Source: Saprospiraceae bacterium | Lineage (GTDB): Bacteria > Bacteroidota > Bacteroidia > Chitinophagales > Saprospiraceae | Assembly: GCA_019638455.1 (NCBI GenBank) | Contig: JAHBTU010000007.1 | Location: 1 to 32,234, forward strand | Length of the DNA stretch: 32,234 nt | Reading direction: 5' to 3' | Shown: positions 23,264-31,980 of the stretch, one piece after another | Numbering within the stretch: the first letter of the stretch is position 1 | Layout of the letters: the number at the start of each line of letters is the position of its first letter | The notes under the pieces: model-generated | Database searches by the model: none | Seen by the model: the letters and a program-made list of their open reading frames with translations, nothing else | What the model was told of the DNA's origin: nothing | Position numbers and translations under genes: made by a program

Positions 23264-25726
23264 ATGAAGCAAAAACTCGGTCTGGCGGCTTGGCTTGCCG
23301 TCTTTTTTAGTCTCCAACTTTTTGGTCAAATCCCCACCCAAACCGTCCGTGGCGTCGTGCAGGATGCCGACAGCGGGCTGCCGTTGGTCGGGGCTACCGT
23401 GTCCCTGCACACCGATGCTGCCCCAAACGGAGAGCACAGCAACGTCATAGGCAGCATCACCGACGCGCAAGGTCGTTTCCGGCTCGAAAAAGTGCCGGTC
23501 GGCAGGGTCTCGCTGCGCGTCGCCTACCTCGGTTACGATGCGCTTGCCATCCCGAACATCGTGGTCAATTCCGGCAAAGAGGTCGTGCTGGCGCTCGAAC
23601 TGCGCGAATCGGCTCACACGCTCGCAACGGCCACCGTCACGGCCGGCCGCAACAAGGGTGAAGCCCTCAACGAGATGGCGCTGCTCGGCGCCCGCGCCAT
23701 CTCGCCGGAGGAGACCAACCGCTACGCCGGCGGCTTCAACGACCCCTCGCGTATCCTCGCCAACTTCGCGGGCATCACCAGCACGCAGGACGGCTCCAAC
23801 GACATCATCGTGCGCGGCAACTCGCCCAAGTACGTCCAATGGCGGCTCGAAGGCGAACAAATCACCAACCCCAACCACTTCGGCGACCAAAGCGCCGTGG
23901 GCGGCTCGGTCAGTATCCTGAACAACAACCTGCTCGCGGCCTCCGACTTCCTCACCGGGGCCTTCGCACCCGAATTCGGCGATGTGCTCTCGGGCGTGTA
24001 CGATGTGCGGCTGCGCGCGGGCAACAACGAGCGGTTCGAGTCGGTCGTCGGACTGGGGCTGCTGGGCATGGAAGCCACCCTCGAAGGCCCGTTCAAAAAA
24101 GATTACGGCGGCTCTTTTTTGGTCAACTACCGCTACTCCACGGCGGGCTTGCTGAGCCAATTGGGGCTGCTCGGCGACATCAGCGGGGTGCTGAAATTTC
24201 AGGACATGACCTTCAAACTCGTGTTCCCCACCCGCAACATGGGCGTTTTTTCGGTGTACGGGCTGGGGGGCATGAGTACCTTCCGTTTTGAGGACGTGAC
24301 CCCGGCCATCTGGGTGATTCCGGGCACGAACGCCTCTCGGGCCGAAATCCGAAACGATTTTGACAAAAAAGCGCACCTCTTCAACACGGGCATCAAAAAC
24401 GCCGTCAACTTCGGTGAAAAGACCATGCTCAATACCGCCCTCACCTACTCGAACGAGGGCATCGAAGACGACATTTTCGAGGCGGGCATCGTAAAATTGT
24501 ACGACGACAAAGGCGTGTTCCTGCGCGACTCGGTCATCAGCAAACGGCTGAATTTTCAGGGTACTCTGCAAAAACCCGTCTGGCGCGCATCGGCCACGCT
24601 CCACCACAAATTCAACGCCCGGCACAAGGTCCAAATCGGCTCCAAGTACACCCTGTTCGACTACCGTTTTGCACAGAGCCAACTGCGGGGCGCCGAAAAC
24701 GAGCGGTTTGTGTTGCTCGATTTTGCCGAAAAAGTCGGTACGGTGCGCAACTTCGCCACCTGGAAATACCGGCCCACCGAAAAACTCTCCTTCGTGGCGG
24801 GCCTGCACAATATGAACGTGCTGCTCAACCAAAAGAGCACCCTCGAGCCGCGGCTCGCGCTCGAATACCTCCCCGCGCCGGCCTGGGCCGTCCGCCTCGG
24901 CTACGGCAAGCACAGCACCATGGAGAGCATCCACCACTATTTTGCCAAAGTGGAGCAGCCCGACGGTTCTGTCACAGAGCCGAACCGCGACCTCGACCTG
25001 CTGAAAGCCGACCATTACCTGCTCGGTTTCGAGCGGCGCATCGGCAAGGATATGCGAGCCAAACTCGAATTCTACTACCAGCGCCTCTACAACCTGCCCG
25101 TCGAGAATGTGGATACCAGTTATTTCGCCACCATCGTGGAAGGGCTGGATTTCCGCTATGTGGATTTGGTGAACGAAGGCAAGGGGCGCAACTACGGCGT
25201 GGAACTGACGCTCGAAAAGTTTTTCAGCCGCCACTACTACTTCCTGCTGAACGCCTCGCTGTTTGAATCCAAATACACCCCCCTCGACGGTCGCGAGCGC
25301 AACACGCCGTTCAACGGCAACTACATGGTCAACTTCCTCTGCGGCAAGGAGTTTCCCGGGCTGGGCAAGCGCAAAAACCAGACGCTCGGCCTGAACGCCA
25401 AAGTCTTTGTCGGCGGCGCCCGGCGTATCATCCCGCTGCTGCGCGACGCACAGGGCAATCTCGCCGCCGACCCCGCCGCCAACCGCTACTGGGACTACGA
25501 CAAAGCCTACGAGACTGGCCTCGACACGCCCTATCAGGTGTTGCTGTCGGCGAGTTACAAATGGAACAAGCACCGGGCTACGCACGAGATTTTTCTCAAC
25601 CTCGACAATATCACCAACCACAAAGGCCGGATTATGGAGTTCTACGACGCGAGCGAGCCGGGCAACATCGGCCACATGACGCAGTTCGGTTTTTTTCCGA
25701 ACCTGATGTATCGGGCGTATTTTTGA
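23264..25726 (+). CDS. TonB-dependent receptor with carboxypeptidase-regulatory N-domain
   Basis: An 820-residue outer-membrane protein. The signal peptide (MKQKLGLAAWLAVFFSLQLFGQ) is followed by a carboxypeptidase-D regulatory-like domain (about 28-115: VRGVVQDADSGLPLVGATV ... VAYLGYD). The plug domain (about 125-240) has DPSRILANFAGI, DIIVRGNSPKYVQWRLEGEQI and ILNNNLLAASDFLTGAFAPEFG. A beta-barrel follows to the C-terminal Phe (MYRAYF). No SusD-type partner gene is adjacent, so it is not a classic polysaccharide-utilisation pair. It may import a ligand or be a non-transport member of the family. Codon use is distinctly GC-rich, which leaves an unusually long open frame on the opposite strand. 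The gene adjoins a Crp/Fnr regulator. Confidence 0.92.
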   Translation: MKQKLGLAAWLAVFFSLQLFGQIPTQTVRGVVQDADSGLPLVGATVSLHTDAAPNGEHSNVIGSITDAQGRFRLEKVPVGRVSLRVAYLGYDALAIPNIVVNSGKEVVLALELRESAHTLATATVTAGRNKGEALNEMALLGARAISPEETNRYAGGFNDPSRILANFAGITSTQDGSNDIIVRGNSPKYVQWRLEGEQITNPNHFGDQSAVGGSVSILNNNLLAASDFLTGAFAPEFGDVLSGVYDVRLRAGNNERFESVVGLGLLGMEATLEGPFKKDYGGSFLVNYRYSTAGLLSQLGLLGDISGVLKFQDMTFKLVFPTRNMGVFSVYGLGGMSTFRFEDVTPAIWVIPGTNASRAEIRNDFDKKAHLFNTGIKNAVNFGEKTMLNTALTYSNEGIEDDIFEAGIVKLYDDKGVFLRDSVISKRLNFQGTLQKPVWRASATLHHKFNARHKVQIGSKYTLFDYRFAQSQLRGAENERFVLLDFAEKVGTVRNFATWKYRPTEKLSFVAGLHNMNVLLNQKSTLEPRLALEYLPAPAWAVRLGYGKHSTMESIHHYFAKVEQPDGSVTEPNRDLDLLKADHYLLGFERRIGKDMRAKLEFYYQRLYNLPVENVDTSYFATIVEGLDFRYVDLVNEGKGRNYGVELTLEKFFSRHYYFLLNASLFESKYTPLDGRERNTPFNGNYMVNFLCGKEFPGLGKRKNQTLGLNAKVFVGGARRIIPLLRDAQGNLAADPAANRYWDYDKAYETGLDTPYQVLLSASYKWNKHRATHEIFLNLDNITNHKGRIMEFYDASEPGNIGHMTQFGFFPNLMYRAYF

Positions 25727-25753
25727 GCCTGTAAGCAAAAAGAATCGAACAGC

Positions 25754-26149
25754 ATGGCCTTCATCATCACATCATTTCTGACAACGCCACACAAGATTTT
25801 CCTCTTGGACGGTTTGGGGGCTATGCTCTCTGCGACCTGCTTGGGCATCCTCCTCCCTCGTTTCCCAGACACTTTTGGGGTGCCGCTGGGCATTCTTTTC
25901 CCATTGGCAGGCGTGGCCTGCGTTTTTGCGGTGTACTCGCTTGCCTGTTATTTTTTGGCCCCCGTTCGGTGGCGGCCATACTTGGCCGGGATTGCGCTGG
26001 CTAACACGCTGTACGGTCTTCTGACCCTCTGGTTGGTGTTTGGGGCCGACCTTGATTTGCCCTTGTGGGGGAGCGCCTACTTTGTGCTTGAACTGATTGT
26101 GTTGGCGGGTTTGATTTTTTTGGAGTGGGGCGTTGTTTTTAAAAAGTAA
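25754..26149 (+). CDS. Small four-helix membrane protein, unknown
   Basis: A 131-residue hydrophobic protein with about four transmembrane helices (near residues 18-35, 43-68, 74-97 and 105-127) and short loops. It starts 27 bp after the receptor stop and may be co-transcribed with it. No motif is recognised; a charged VRWRP loop lies between helices 2 and 3. A hairpin with a short T-run follows. Similar small membrane proteins in Bacteroidota are annotated only as hypothetical. Confidence 0.75.
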   Translation: MAFIITSFLTTPHKIFLLDGLGAMLSATCLGILLPRFPDTFGVPLGILFPLAGVACVFAVYSLACYFLAPVRWRPYLAGIALANTLYGLLTLWLVFGADLDLPLWGSAYFVLELIVLAGLIFLEWGVVFKK

Positions 26150-26153
26150 ACTC

Positions 26154-26179
26154 GCCGTCCGCCGAGGCGGCACGTTTTT
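26154..26179 (+). terminator. Possible terminator after the small membrane protein
   Basis: CCGCC-GA-GGCGG hairpin (26159-26170) followed by CACGTTTTT. The 2-nt loop is tight, so in practice the inner pair would open. Confidence 0.45.
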
Positions 26180-26226
26180 CCAAACAATCTCAATGTGGTT
26201 AAGTCAACCCAATTTCGCGGATGCGT

Positions 26227-26919
26227 TTACAGCAAGTTAAACACGCTTACTGCCAATATGCCAGCCGTTTCCGTGCGCAAGCGGGCGGTGCCGAGGCTGA
26301 CTTCCTGAAAGCCCTGCTGAAGCGCCCACTCAATTTCGGCTGGCGAAAAATCCCCTTCGGGGCCGATGGCGACCACGGCGCTTTGCGTCGGCGAGAGGGT
26401 TGATTTTAGGTGTGGCAACGGCGCGGAGGCACACCAGGCAATGCGCTTTTGCGATGCCGAGGTGTTGAGCGCAAATGTTTGAAAACGAGTTAGTTCATTC
26501 AGTTTTGGCAGTCGGGCGCGAAGCGACTGTTTCATGGCGGACACAAGGATTTTTTCCAACCTGTCCATTCGGATAGTGTCGCGTTCGGAGCGTTGGCAGA
26601 GCAAGGGGGTGATTTCGCCCACGCCGATTTCGGCGGCTTTTTCCAAAAACCACTCGAAACGCTCCATTTGCTTGGTGGGAGCCATGGCGATATGCAGCAG
26701 GGAGGCGTGTTCGGGTGGGGCTGCCGAGGAGGAGAGGATATGAGCGAGGGCATGGCGTTTGCCCACTTCGGTTAGTTCGGCCTCGTGGAAAAATCCCTTG
26801 CCGTCGGTCAGTTGCAGTCGGTCGCCCGGCTTTCGACGCAGCACGGTGAGCAAGTGTCGGCTTTCTTCCTCGTCGAGGTGCGCGAAGCCATGTTCGATTT
26901 TTGGCGCGTAGAAAAGCAT
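26227..26919 (-). CDS. rsmE: 16S rRNA (uracil-1498-N3) methyltransferase
   Basis: A 230-residue SPOUT-class methyltransferase that methylates U1498 of 16S rRNA using S-adenosylmethionine. The N-terminal PUA-like domain includes HLLTVLRRKPGDRLQLTDGKG. The C-terminal trefoil knot has VAIGPEGDFSPAEIEWA and the SAM-binding LGTARLRTETAG. IAMAPTKQMERFEWFLEKAAEIGV in the middle is highly typical. The length and motifs match RsmE. It starts 6 bp after the stop of the upstream ATP-grasp-like gene, so the two are probably co-transcribed. Confidence 0.96.
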   Translation of the reverse strand: MLFYAPKIEHGFAHLDEEESRHLLTVLRRKPGDRLQLTDGKGFFHEAELTEVGKRHALAHILSSSAAPPEHASLLHIAMAPTKQMERFEWFLEKAAEIGVGEITPLLCQRSERDTIRMDRLEKILVSAMKQSLRARLPKLNELTRFQTFALNTSASQKRIAWCASAPLPHLKSTLSPTQSAVVAIGPEGDFSPAEIEWALQQGFQEVSLGTARLRTETAGILAVSVFNLL

Positions 26920-26925
26920 GGGGCA

Positions 26926-28125
26926 TCAAGGTTCAAAAAAGCCAACGCTTGCGCCTACCCAATCTTTGCCTTGGTTGTAGCGCACGCCCACCATCTCGCC
27001 TTTGCTCATGCGAACGAGGTTGTTGACCAGTCGGGGTTTGTCCCAGTTTTTATCCCAAACAATCATCATGCGGATTTCACACTTGGAAGGCTCGGCGGGA
27101 TTGAGGGTTTCGACCCCCGCCACATATTCGACCTTGCGTTGGAGGATGAAATTGGCGGGATTGTCCACATTTTCCACATCGGCACGGTTGATGTTGATTT
27201 TCACGCCTTGCCCGGAAAAGGAAAAGAGCGGCTTCAACACCCAATTTTCGAGGTCGCTCGGAATTTCTTTCAATTCGTTGACAAAAAGCGTTTTCGGCAC
27301 AAAATCGCTTTGAAGAAATGGTAAGGTGTGTTTTGAGATGCGGAAAAACCAGTTGGGATGGCCGACCCATTCCGCGTTCACCTCTGAGGTCAGGTCCCAT
27401 TCGCGGGGCAAGTCGGCGCGTTTTTCCAGCTCGTCAAAAATGATGCGATTGTAGATGCGCTCCACGCCCACGCGCCGCCCGTTGTCGTCGAGATAATAGA
27501 GGTCGCGGCCTTCGCGCTTGAGTTTGGAAAGGCACAGCACCTTGATGCCGAGATATTTTTGGCTTCCCCAAAAATCAATTCGGGTGTTTTGCTTTTCGGG
27601 TTCCACTTCTAGCAAGATGACGTTCTCCGGCTTGGAATTGCCCACGATGACCTGCCGGAGCAGCTCGATGTAGCCATGCTCGTCGAGGCCGCCGAACAAA
27701 TGGTGGAACGCAGCTGGAACCTCAAAATGCTTGCGGTACGACTCGGCCAGCAGGTGCTGGAAAAAGTAGAGCGAGGGAAACCCCTGCATCTCGATGAGCT
27801 GTGGCGTGAAATGCCCGTCCGCGTCGCGGCACACGCCAAAATCGAGTTGCAAAAACATCGTGTGCGCATCCTCGCCCGGCACTCGCAGGTGGGCGGGCAG
27901 CGCGGCCTCGCTGCGCTGCACGAAATCTGGCTGCGTGATGACCGCACAAATATCTTCCACCCCTTTCAACAGCTGGGCTTTTAGTGCCTTGGGCACAAAA
28001 ATCGGTGTCTCCGACACGCGGAATGTGCAGGCCTCCCCGTAGGCTGTGTTCACGGTGTCGAGAAATGCCTGGTATTTTTCGGGGGTGAATGTCGCGTTGT
28101 AGCGGTGGCGGGCTTCTTTGTGCAT
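26926..28125 (-). CDS. Unknown protein, possibly ATP-grasp-like
   Basis: About 399 residues from the Met at 28125 (the frame is open to 28161, but the added residues are unlikely). There is no signal peptide. The segment ENWVLKPLFSFSGQGVKI near residue 310 resembles the Lys-containing, Gly-rich loop of ATP-grasp or glutathionylspermidine-synthase-like enzymes. FILQRKVEYV and CEIRMMIVWD further on could carry the metal-binding acidic residues. This is a suggestion from local pattern only. QLDFGVCRDADGHFTPQLIEMQGFPSL and ESYRKHF are further conserved-looking segments. It is followed by rsmE with a 6-bp gap. If it is an ATP-grasp enzyme it would form a peptide-like or amide bond. Confidence 0.75.
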   Translation of the reverse strand: MHKEARHRYNATFTPEKYQAFLDTVNTAYGEACTFRVSETPIFVPKALKAQLLKGVEDICAVITQPDFVQRSEAALPAHLRVPGEDAHTMFLQLDFGVCRDADGHFTPQLIEMQGFPSLYFFQHLLAESYRKHFEVPAAFHHLFGGLDEHGYIELLRQVIVGNSKPENVILLEVEPEKQNTRIDFWGSQKYLGIKVLCLSKLKREGRDLYYLDDNGRRVGVERIYNRIIFDELEKRADLPREWDLTSEVNAEWVGHPNWFFRISKHTLPFLQSDFVPKTLFVNELKEIPSDLENWVLKPLFSFSGQGVKININRADVENVDNPANFILQRKVEYVAGVETLNPAEPSKCEIRMMIVWDKNWDKPRLVNNLVRMSKGEMVGVRYNQGKDWVGASVGFFEP

Positions 28126-28144
28126 AACTTTTTTTACGGGTTTT

Positions 28145-28170
28145 GCGCATGGCGTGACCACTCCATGCGC
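28145..28170 (-). promoter_or_regulatory. Hairpin in the 5' leader of the ATP-grasp-like gene
   Basis: GCGCATGG and CCATGCGC are exact inverted repeats around a 10-nt loop, 20 nt upstream of the start codon on the minus strand. It could be an operator or an RNA structure controlling translation; no T-run follows. Confidence 0.35.
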
Positions 28171-28375
28171 GGCGGGTTGTCAGGTTTGTGCGTTAAGGCA
28201 AAGGGGTGAGGCGCGTGCCGGGTTCCCTAGGTTCGATGCCGAAACAAGCGCACCCCCGCCCTGCCCTTCCGGCGAAGGTTCGCATTTTTTGAAATTTGAA
28301 AATGATATGACGGGAAAAAAATCTTGCAAAGTGCCGCCACATCATGTTGAAACCTGAAAAAACAGCATTTTGAAA

Positions 28376-28383
28376 TACCTTTG
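28376..28383 (+). promoter_or_regulatory. Putative -7 element of uppS
   Basis: TACCTTTG matches TAnnTTTG exactly. The predicted leader of about 85 nt is longer than for other genes here, and no well-spaced -33 TTTG is visible. Confidence 0.45.
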
Positions 28384-28475
28384 AGGGTTCTACGAATGTC
28401 GGTTGAAACCCGAAGCAAAGGGATTCCGTAAACAAGACCTGCAAACCGTCAATCCTCCAAGCCTTTCACAGAAAT

Positions 28476-29222
28476 ATGTCCGACCTGAAATCGCTCATCA
28501 TCCCCGACAAAGTACCCCGTCATATCGCTATCATCATGGACGGCAATGGCCGCTGGGCCAAACAAAAAGGAATGCCGCGCGTGCTGGGGCACCGAAGCGG
28601 GGTGAAAAGCGTGCGCGAAGTGACGGAGGCCGCCGCCGAAATCGGCGTGGGCTTTTTGACGCTCTATGCTTTCAGCACCGAAAACTGGAACCGCCCACCC
28701 GCCGAAGTGACGGCACTGATGAGCCTTCTGGTGGAGACCATCAAAGGAGAGATTCGGGATTTGAACAAAAACGGGGTGCGGCTCGCGGCCATCGGCGACA
28801 TCGAGGCGTTGCCCAAATCGAGCTACAAAGCCCTCGTCGAAGGCATCGAACAGACCAAAAACAACCAGCGCATCACGCTGGTGCTGGCACTCAACTACTC
28901 TGCCAAGTGGGAAATCCTTCGCGCCGCCCGCCAATTGGCCGAACAAGCCAAGACAGGGCAAATAGAACCATCGGATATTGATGAAAATATGTTTGAAAAT
29001 GCGTTGAGCACTCGTGGCATCCCCGACCCCGAACTGCTCATCCGCACCAGCGGCGAGACCCGCATCTCCAACTTTTTGCTCTGGCAAATCGCTTATGCCG
29101 AGCTGTACTTCACCCCCGTTTTTTGGCCGGATTTTGGTCGGAAAGAGCTGTTCGAAGCTATTTTGAGCTACCAGCGCCGCGAACGCAGGTTCGGGATGAC
29201 GAGCGAACAATTGGCGCGTTAG
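28476..29222 (+). CDS. uppS: Isoprenyl transferase (undecaprenyl diphosphate synthase)
   Basis: A 248-residue cis-prenyltransferase that condenses farnesyl diphosphate with isopentenyl diphosphates to make the C55 carrier lipid for cell-wall synthesis. The diagnostic N-terminal motif is HIAIIMDGNGRWAKQKG (catalytic Asp22). GHRSGVKSVREV, LTLYAFSTENWNRP and the C-terminal PDPELLIRTSGETRISNFLLWQ and YAELYFTPVFWPDF follow in order. The length is normal. It is followed 73 bp downstream by a class A penicillin-binding protein gene that uses the lipid-linked product. Confidence 0.97.
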   Translation: MSDLKSLIIPDKVPRHIAIIMDGNGRWAKQKGMPRVLGHRSGVKSVREVTEAAAEIGVGFLTLYAFSTENWNRPPAEVTALMSLLVETIKGEIRDLNKNGVRLAAIGDIEALPKSSYKALVEGIEQTKNNQRITLVLALNYSAKWEILRAARQLAEQAKTGQIEPSDIDENMFENALSTRGIPDPELLIRTSGETRISNFLLWQIAYAELYFTPVFWPDFGRKELFEAILSYQRRERRFGMTSEQLAR

Positions 29223-29239
29223 AAGACCACAAAGTTTCC

Positions 29240-29247
29240 TACCTTCG
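29240..29247 (+). promoter_or_regulatory. Putative -7 element of the penicillin-binding protein gene
   Basis: TACCTTCG resembles TAnnTTTG and is identical to the element of the receiver-porin operon. It lies 48 nt upstream of the ATG. Confidence 0.4.
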
Positions 29248-29295
29248 CGCTCCCAAACACTGCATGGAAGCGACTCGAAAACGTTTCCCCCGTCT

Positions 29296-31965
29296 ATGAG
29301 CGACAACAATTTGAAGTCTCAAAATAATAGTCTCCAGACCGCCCGTCGGTGGCTGTCTGAAAAAACAGCCCCTGCAAAGGCCGCTTGGTCGCAACTAACG
29401 GCTCCGGTTCGGGCGTTTTTAGCGCCAGCCACCGATGCGTGGTCACGTTGGACTGCTCCGATTCGCGCCGCTTGGGCAGGTTTCAAGCAGCGCCATCCTT
29501 TCGTGGCAGGCACCTTGGGTTGGGCAGGCTGGTTGGTCAAGTGGGCAATTTACCTGTTGCTTTTTCTCGTGTTTGGCGTGTGGGTCGGTTTTTTTGGCAA
29601 ACTGCCCACCACCGCCGAGCTCAAAAGCATCGAGACGGCCAACTCCACAGAGATTTATACTGCCGACAGCATGTTGATTGGCAAGTTTTTTATCGAAAAC
29701 CGCACGGCTGTCACACTCGACAATGTGTCGCCCTTCATCGTGAACGCGCTCATCGCCACCGAGGACAGGCGATTTCTGGAACACAGCGGCGTGGACCTTC
29801 AAAGCTGGCTGCGCGTGGGCTATGGCTTGCTCTCCGGCGAAGGGCTGGGCGGAGGCTCCACGTTGGGTCAGCAGTTGGCCAAAAATCTTTACCCCCGCAA
29901 AAAATACAAGATTCCCGGGCTGGGCCTTATCGTCAGCAAAATTCGAGAGAACTTTATTTCCATCCGTCTCGAAAAAGTCTATACCAAACAGGAGCTGTTG
30001 AGCTTTTACCTCAACACCGTGCCCTTCGGTGGCGATGTGTTTGGCATCAACGTGGCCTCGCGGCAGTATTTTGATAAAAAACCCAAAGACCTCACGGTGG
30101 ACCAAGCGGCCACGCTGGTCGGGATGTTGAAGGCCACTACTTACTACAACCCCGTGCGAAACCCCGAAAACGCCAAGAAACGCCGCAACGTGGTGCTGAT
30201 GCAAATGGTGAAAAACGGCGACCTTACCCAAGCGGAATACGACACCCTGAGCCCAAAGCCCGTCGGCGCTCGGCGCTACAACGTGGATAGCAACAATGCT
30301 GGCACGGGCACCTATTTCCGCGAGCACCTGCGCACCGACGTGATGCCGAAACTGTTGGAAAAGTATCGGAAAAAGGACGGGGAGAAATACAACCTCTACA
30401 CCGACGGTCTCAAGATATACACCACCCTGCACTCGAAAATGCAGCAATACGCTGAGGAGGCAGTGGAAAAGCACATGCAAGAGCTGCAAAAACAGTTTGA
30501 CCAACATTGGAAGAACTACAAAAAAGAAAAACCTTGGGGCGACGACAAGTGGGTGCTCGATTGGGTGAGGCGCAGCAATCGTTGGGAATCGTACAAAGAA
30601 GCTGGGCTGAACGAGGAGCAAGCATTGGAAGAATTCGAGAAGCCCGTGAAAATGACAATTTTCGCTTGGAAAAACGGCGGCTCCGAAGTGGACACCACCC
30701 TTTCCCCGCTCGATTCGGTACGCTACTATTTCTGTTTGCTCAATTGCGGCTTCATGGCGATGGACCATCGCAACGGCTATGTGCGCGCATGGGTGGGCGG
30801 CACCAATTTCAAATACTTCAAACTCGACCATATCAAGACACAACGGCAGGTTGGCTCCACGTTCAAACCAATCGTGTACGCGGCTGCTTTGCAATCAAAC
30901 ATTTCACCCTGCTTCTACCTGCCCAACGAAATCACGAAAATCGTGGATTGGGAGCCACACAACGCCGACGAACGCTACGGGGGATATTATTCTCTGTCAG
31001 GAGCACTCACCCGCTCGGTGAATGTGGTGGCCGCGCAACTTATCGAAAAGGTAGGTATTCAGTCCACTATTGATTTGGCAACAAAAATGGGGGTCACAGC
31101 CAAACTTCGCCGCGAGTTCGGCATCAGCCTCGGCGCTGCCGACATCAGTCTTTACGACATGATAAAAGTGTATGGCACGATGGCCAACCAAGGCGTGCGC
31201 CCAGAGCCAGTCACCGTGCTCAAAGTGCTCAGCCGCGACGGTGAAGTGGTGTACGATTACAAAGAAGAACTGGCCCAAAACCCGAAGCTTGGCCCTTTCG
31301 TGGAGGCGCTCTCCACCAATCAGGCCGCCACGATGACCAAAATGTTGCAGAACGTGGTGGATTATGGCACAGGCGCCCGCTTGCGCTATGGATACGGCGT
31401 TCGAGGTGATTTTGCAGGAAAAACCGGCACCACGCAAAACCAAGCCGATGGCTGGTTTATATGCTACAACCCGCAACTTGTCACGGGCGCTTGGGTGGGA
31501 GCGGCAAGCCCTGCCGTACGCTTCCGTTCCATGAGCCTCGGACAGGGCGCTTCGATGGCGCTGCCCATTGTCGCGTGGTTTTGGCACAAGGTGGCCAACG
31601 ATAAAAAATTGGGCGGCATGCTCAATGAAAAATTCCCCACGCCCAAGCCCGAAGTTTTGACCGCCTTGAGTTGCCACCCCTGGATTAGCATCGCGCCCGA
31701 TTCGTTGGATATGTTGCTCAACGAACAGGGGGACTCCACGCTCCGGGAGCAAATTGTCGCCTACTACACCACGCCCATTGACGAGCGGACAGACAAACCT
31801 TTGCCCCTGCCGGGAGGCGAGGGCGGCGGAGAAGACGTGCCGCCCGCCAACAAAGAAGAAGAGGAGAAAAAAGGCGGTATTTTCAAACGGCTGTTCGGTC
31901 ACAAGCCCGATAAGTCGGATGACAGCGACAAAGACAAAGAGAAGAAAAAACAGGAGAAGAATTAG
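29296..31965 (+). CDS. Class A penicillin-binding protein (PBP1A-type)
   Basis: An 889-residue bifunctional peptidoglycan synthase. A cytoplasmic N-terminal extension of about 75 residues has repeated TAPxxA motifs with Trp and precedes one membrane anchor (about 76-100). The glycosyltransferase domain (GT51) has catalytic Glu156 in ATEDRRF, GGSTLGQQLAKNL, and RLEKVYTKQELLSFYLNTVPFG. The transpeptidase domain has the SxxK motif STFK (Ser521), SVN in TRSVNVVAAQ, and KTGTT (Lys709). All catalytic motifs are intact. The C-terminus ends in a highly charged, low-complexity Lys/Glu/Asp tail of about 50 residues. It polymerises lipid II glycan strands and crosslinks them in the periplasm. It follows uppS. 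Confidence 0.95.
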   Translation: MSDNNLKSQNNSLQTARRWLSEKTAPAKAAWSQLTAPVRAFLAPATDAWSRWTAPIRAAWAGFKQRHPFVAGTLGWAGWLVKWAIYLLLFLVFGVWVGFFGKLPTTAELKSIETANSTEIYTADSMLIGKFFIENRTAVTLDNVSPFIVNALIATEDRRFLEHSGVDLQSWLRVGYGLLSGEGLGGGSTLGQQLAKNLYPRKKYKIPGLGLIVSKIRENFISIRLEKVYTKQELLSFYLNTVPFGGDVFGINVASRQYFDKKPKDLTVDQAATLVGMLKATTYYNPVRNPENAKKRRNVVLMQMVKNGDLTQAEYDTLSPKPVGARRYNVDSNNAGTGTYFREHLRTDVMPKLLEKYRKKDGEKYNLYTDGLKIYTTLHSKMQQYAEEAVEKHMQELQKQFDQHWKNYKKEKPWGDDKWVLDWVRRSNRWESYKEAGLNEEQALEEFEKPVKMTIFAWKNGGSEVDTTLSPLDSVRYYFCLLNCGFMAMDHRNGYVRAWVGGTNFKYFKLDHIKTQRQVGSTFKPIVYAAALQSNISPCFYLPNEITKIVDWEPHNADERYGGYYSLSGALTRSVNVVAAQLIEKVGIQSTIDLATKMGVTAKLRREFGISLGAADISLYDMIKVYGTMANQGVRPEPVTVLKVLSRDGEVVYDYKEELAQNPKLGPFVEALSTNQAATMTKMLQNVVDYGTGARLRYGYGVRGDFAGKTGTTQNQADGWFICYNPQLVTGAWVGAASPAVRFRSMSLGQGASMALPIVAWFWHKVANDKKLGGMLNEKFPTPKPEVLTALSCHPWISIAPDSLDMLLNEQGDSTLREQIVAYYTTPIDERTDKPLPLPGGEGGGEDVPPANKEEEEKKGGIFKRLFGHKPDKSDDSDKDKEKKKQEKN

Positions 31966-31980
31966 GGGGCAATTCAAGTT

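Larger units (their letters stand above)
28126..28475. other. Divergent intergenic region
   Basis: About 350 bp between the divergent ATP-grasp-like gene and uppS. It contains a perfect 8-bp hairpin at 28145-28170 (GCGCATGG/CCATGCGC), which would be in the 5' leader of the ATP-grasp-like gene, and a TACCTTTG element for uppS at 28376-28383. No other gene is seen. Confidence 0.6.

Noticed and set aside
23204..25738. 844-codon open frame on the minus strand opposite the receptor gene
   Set aside because: It is a compositional shadow: the plus-strand protein has a signal peptide, plug and barrel motifs, while the antisense product is low-complexity, rich in Val, Ala, His and Glu, and shows no domain or plausible start context.
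29443..30894. 483-codon minus-strand frame opposite the penicillin-binding protein
   Set aside because: It is antisense to intact GT51 and transpeptidase motifs and has no recognisable protein features; a shadow frame.
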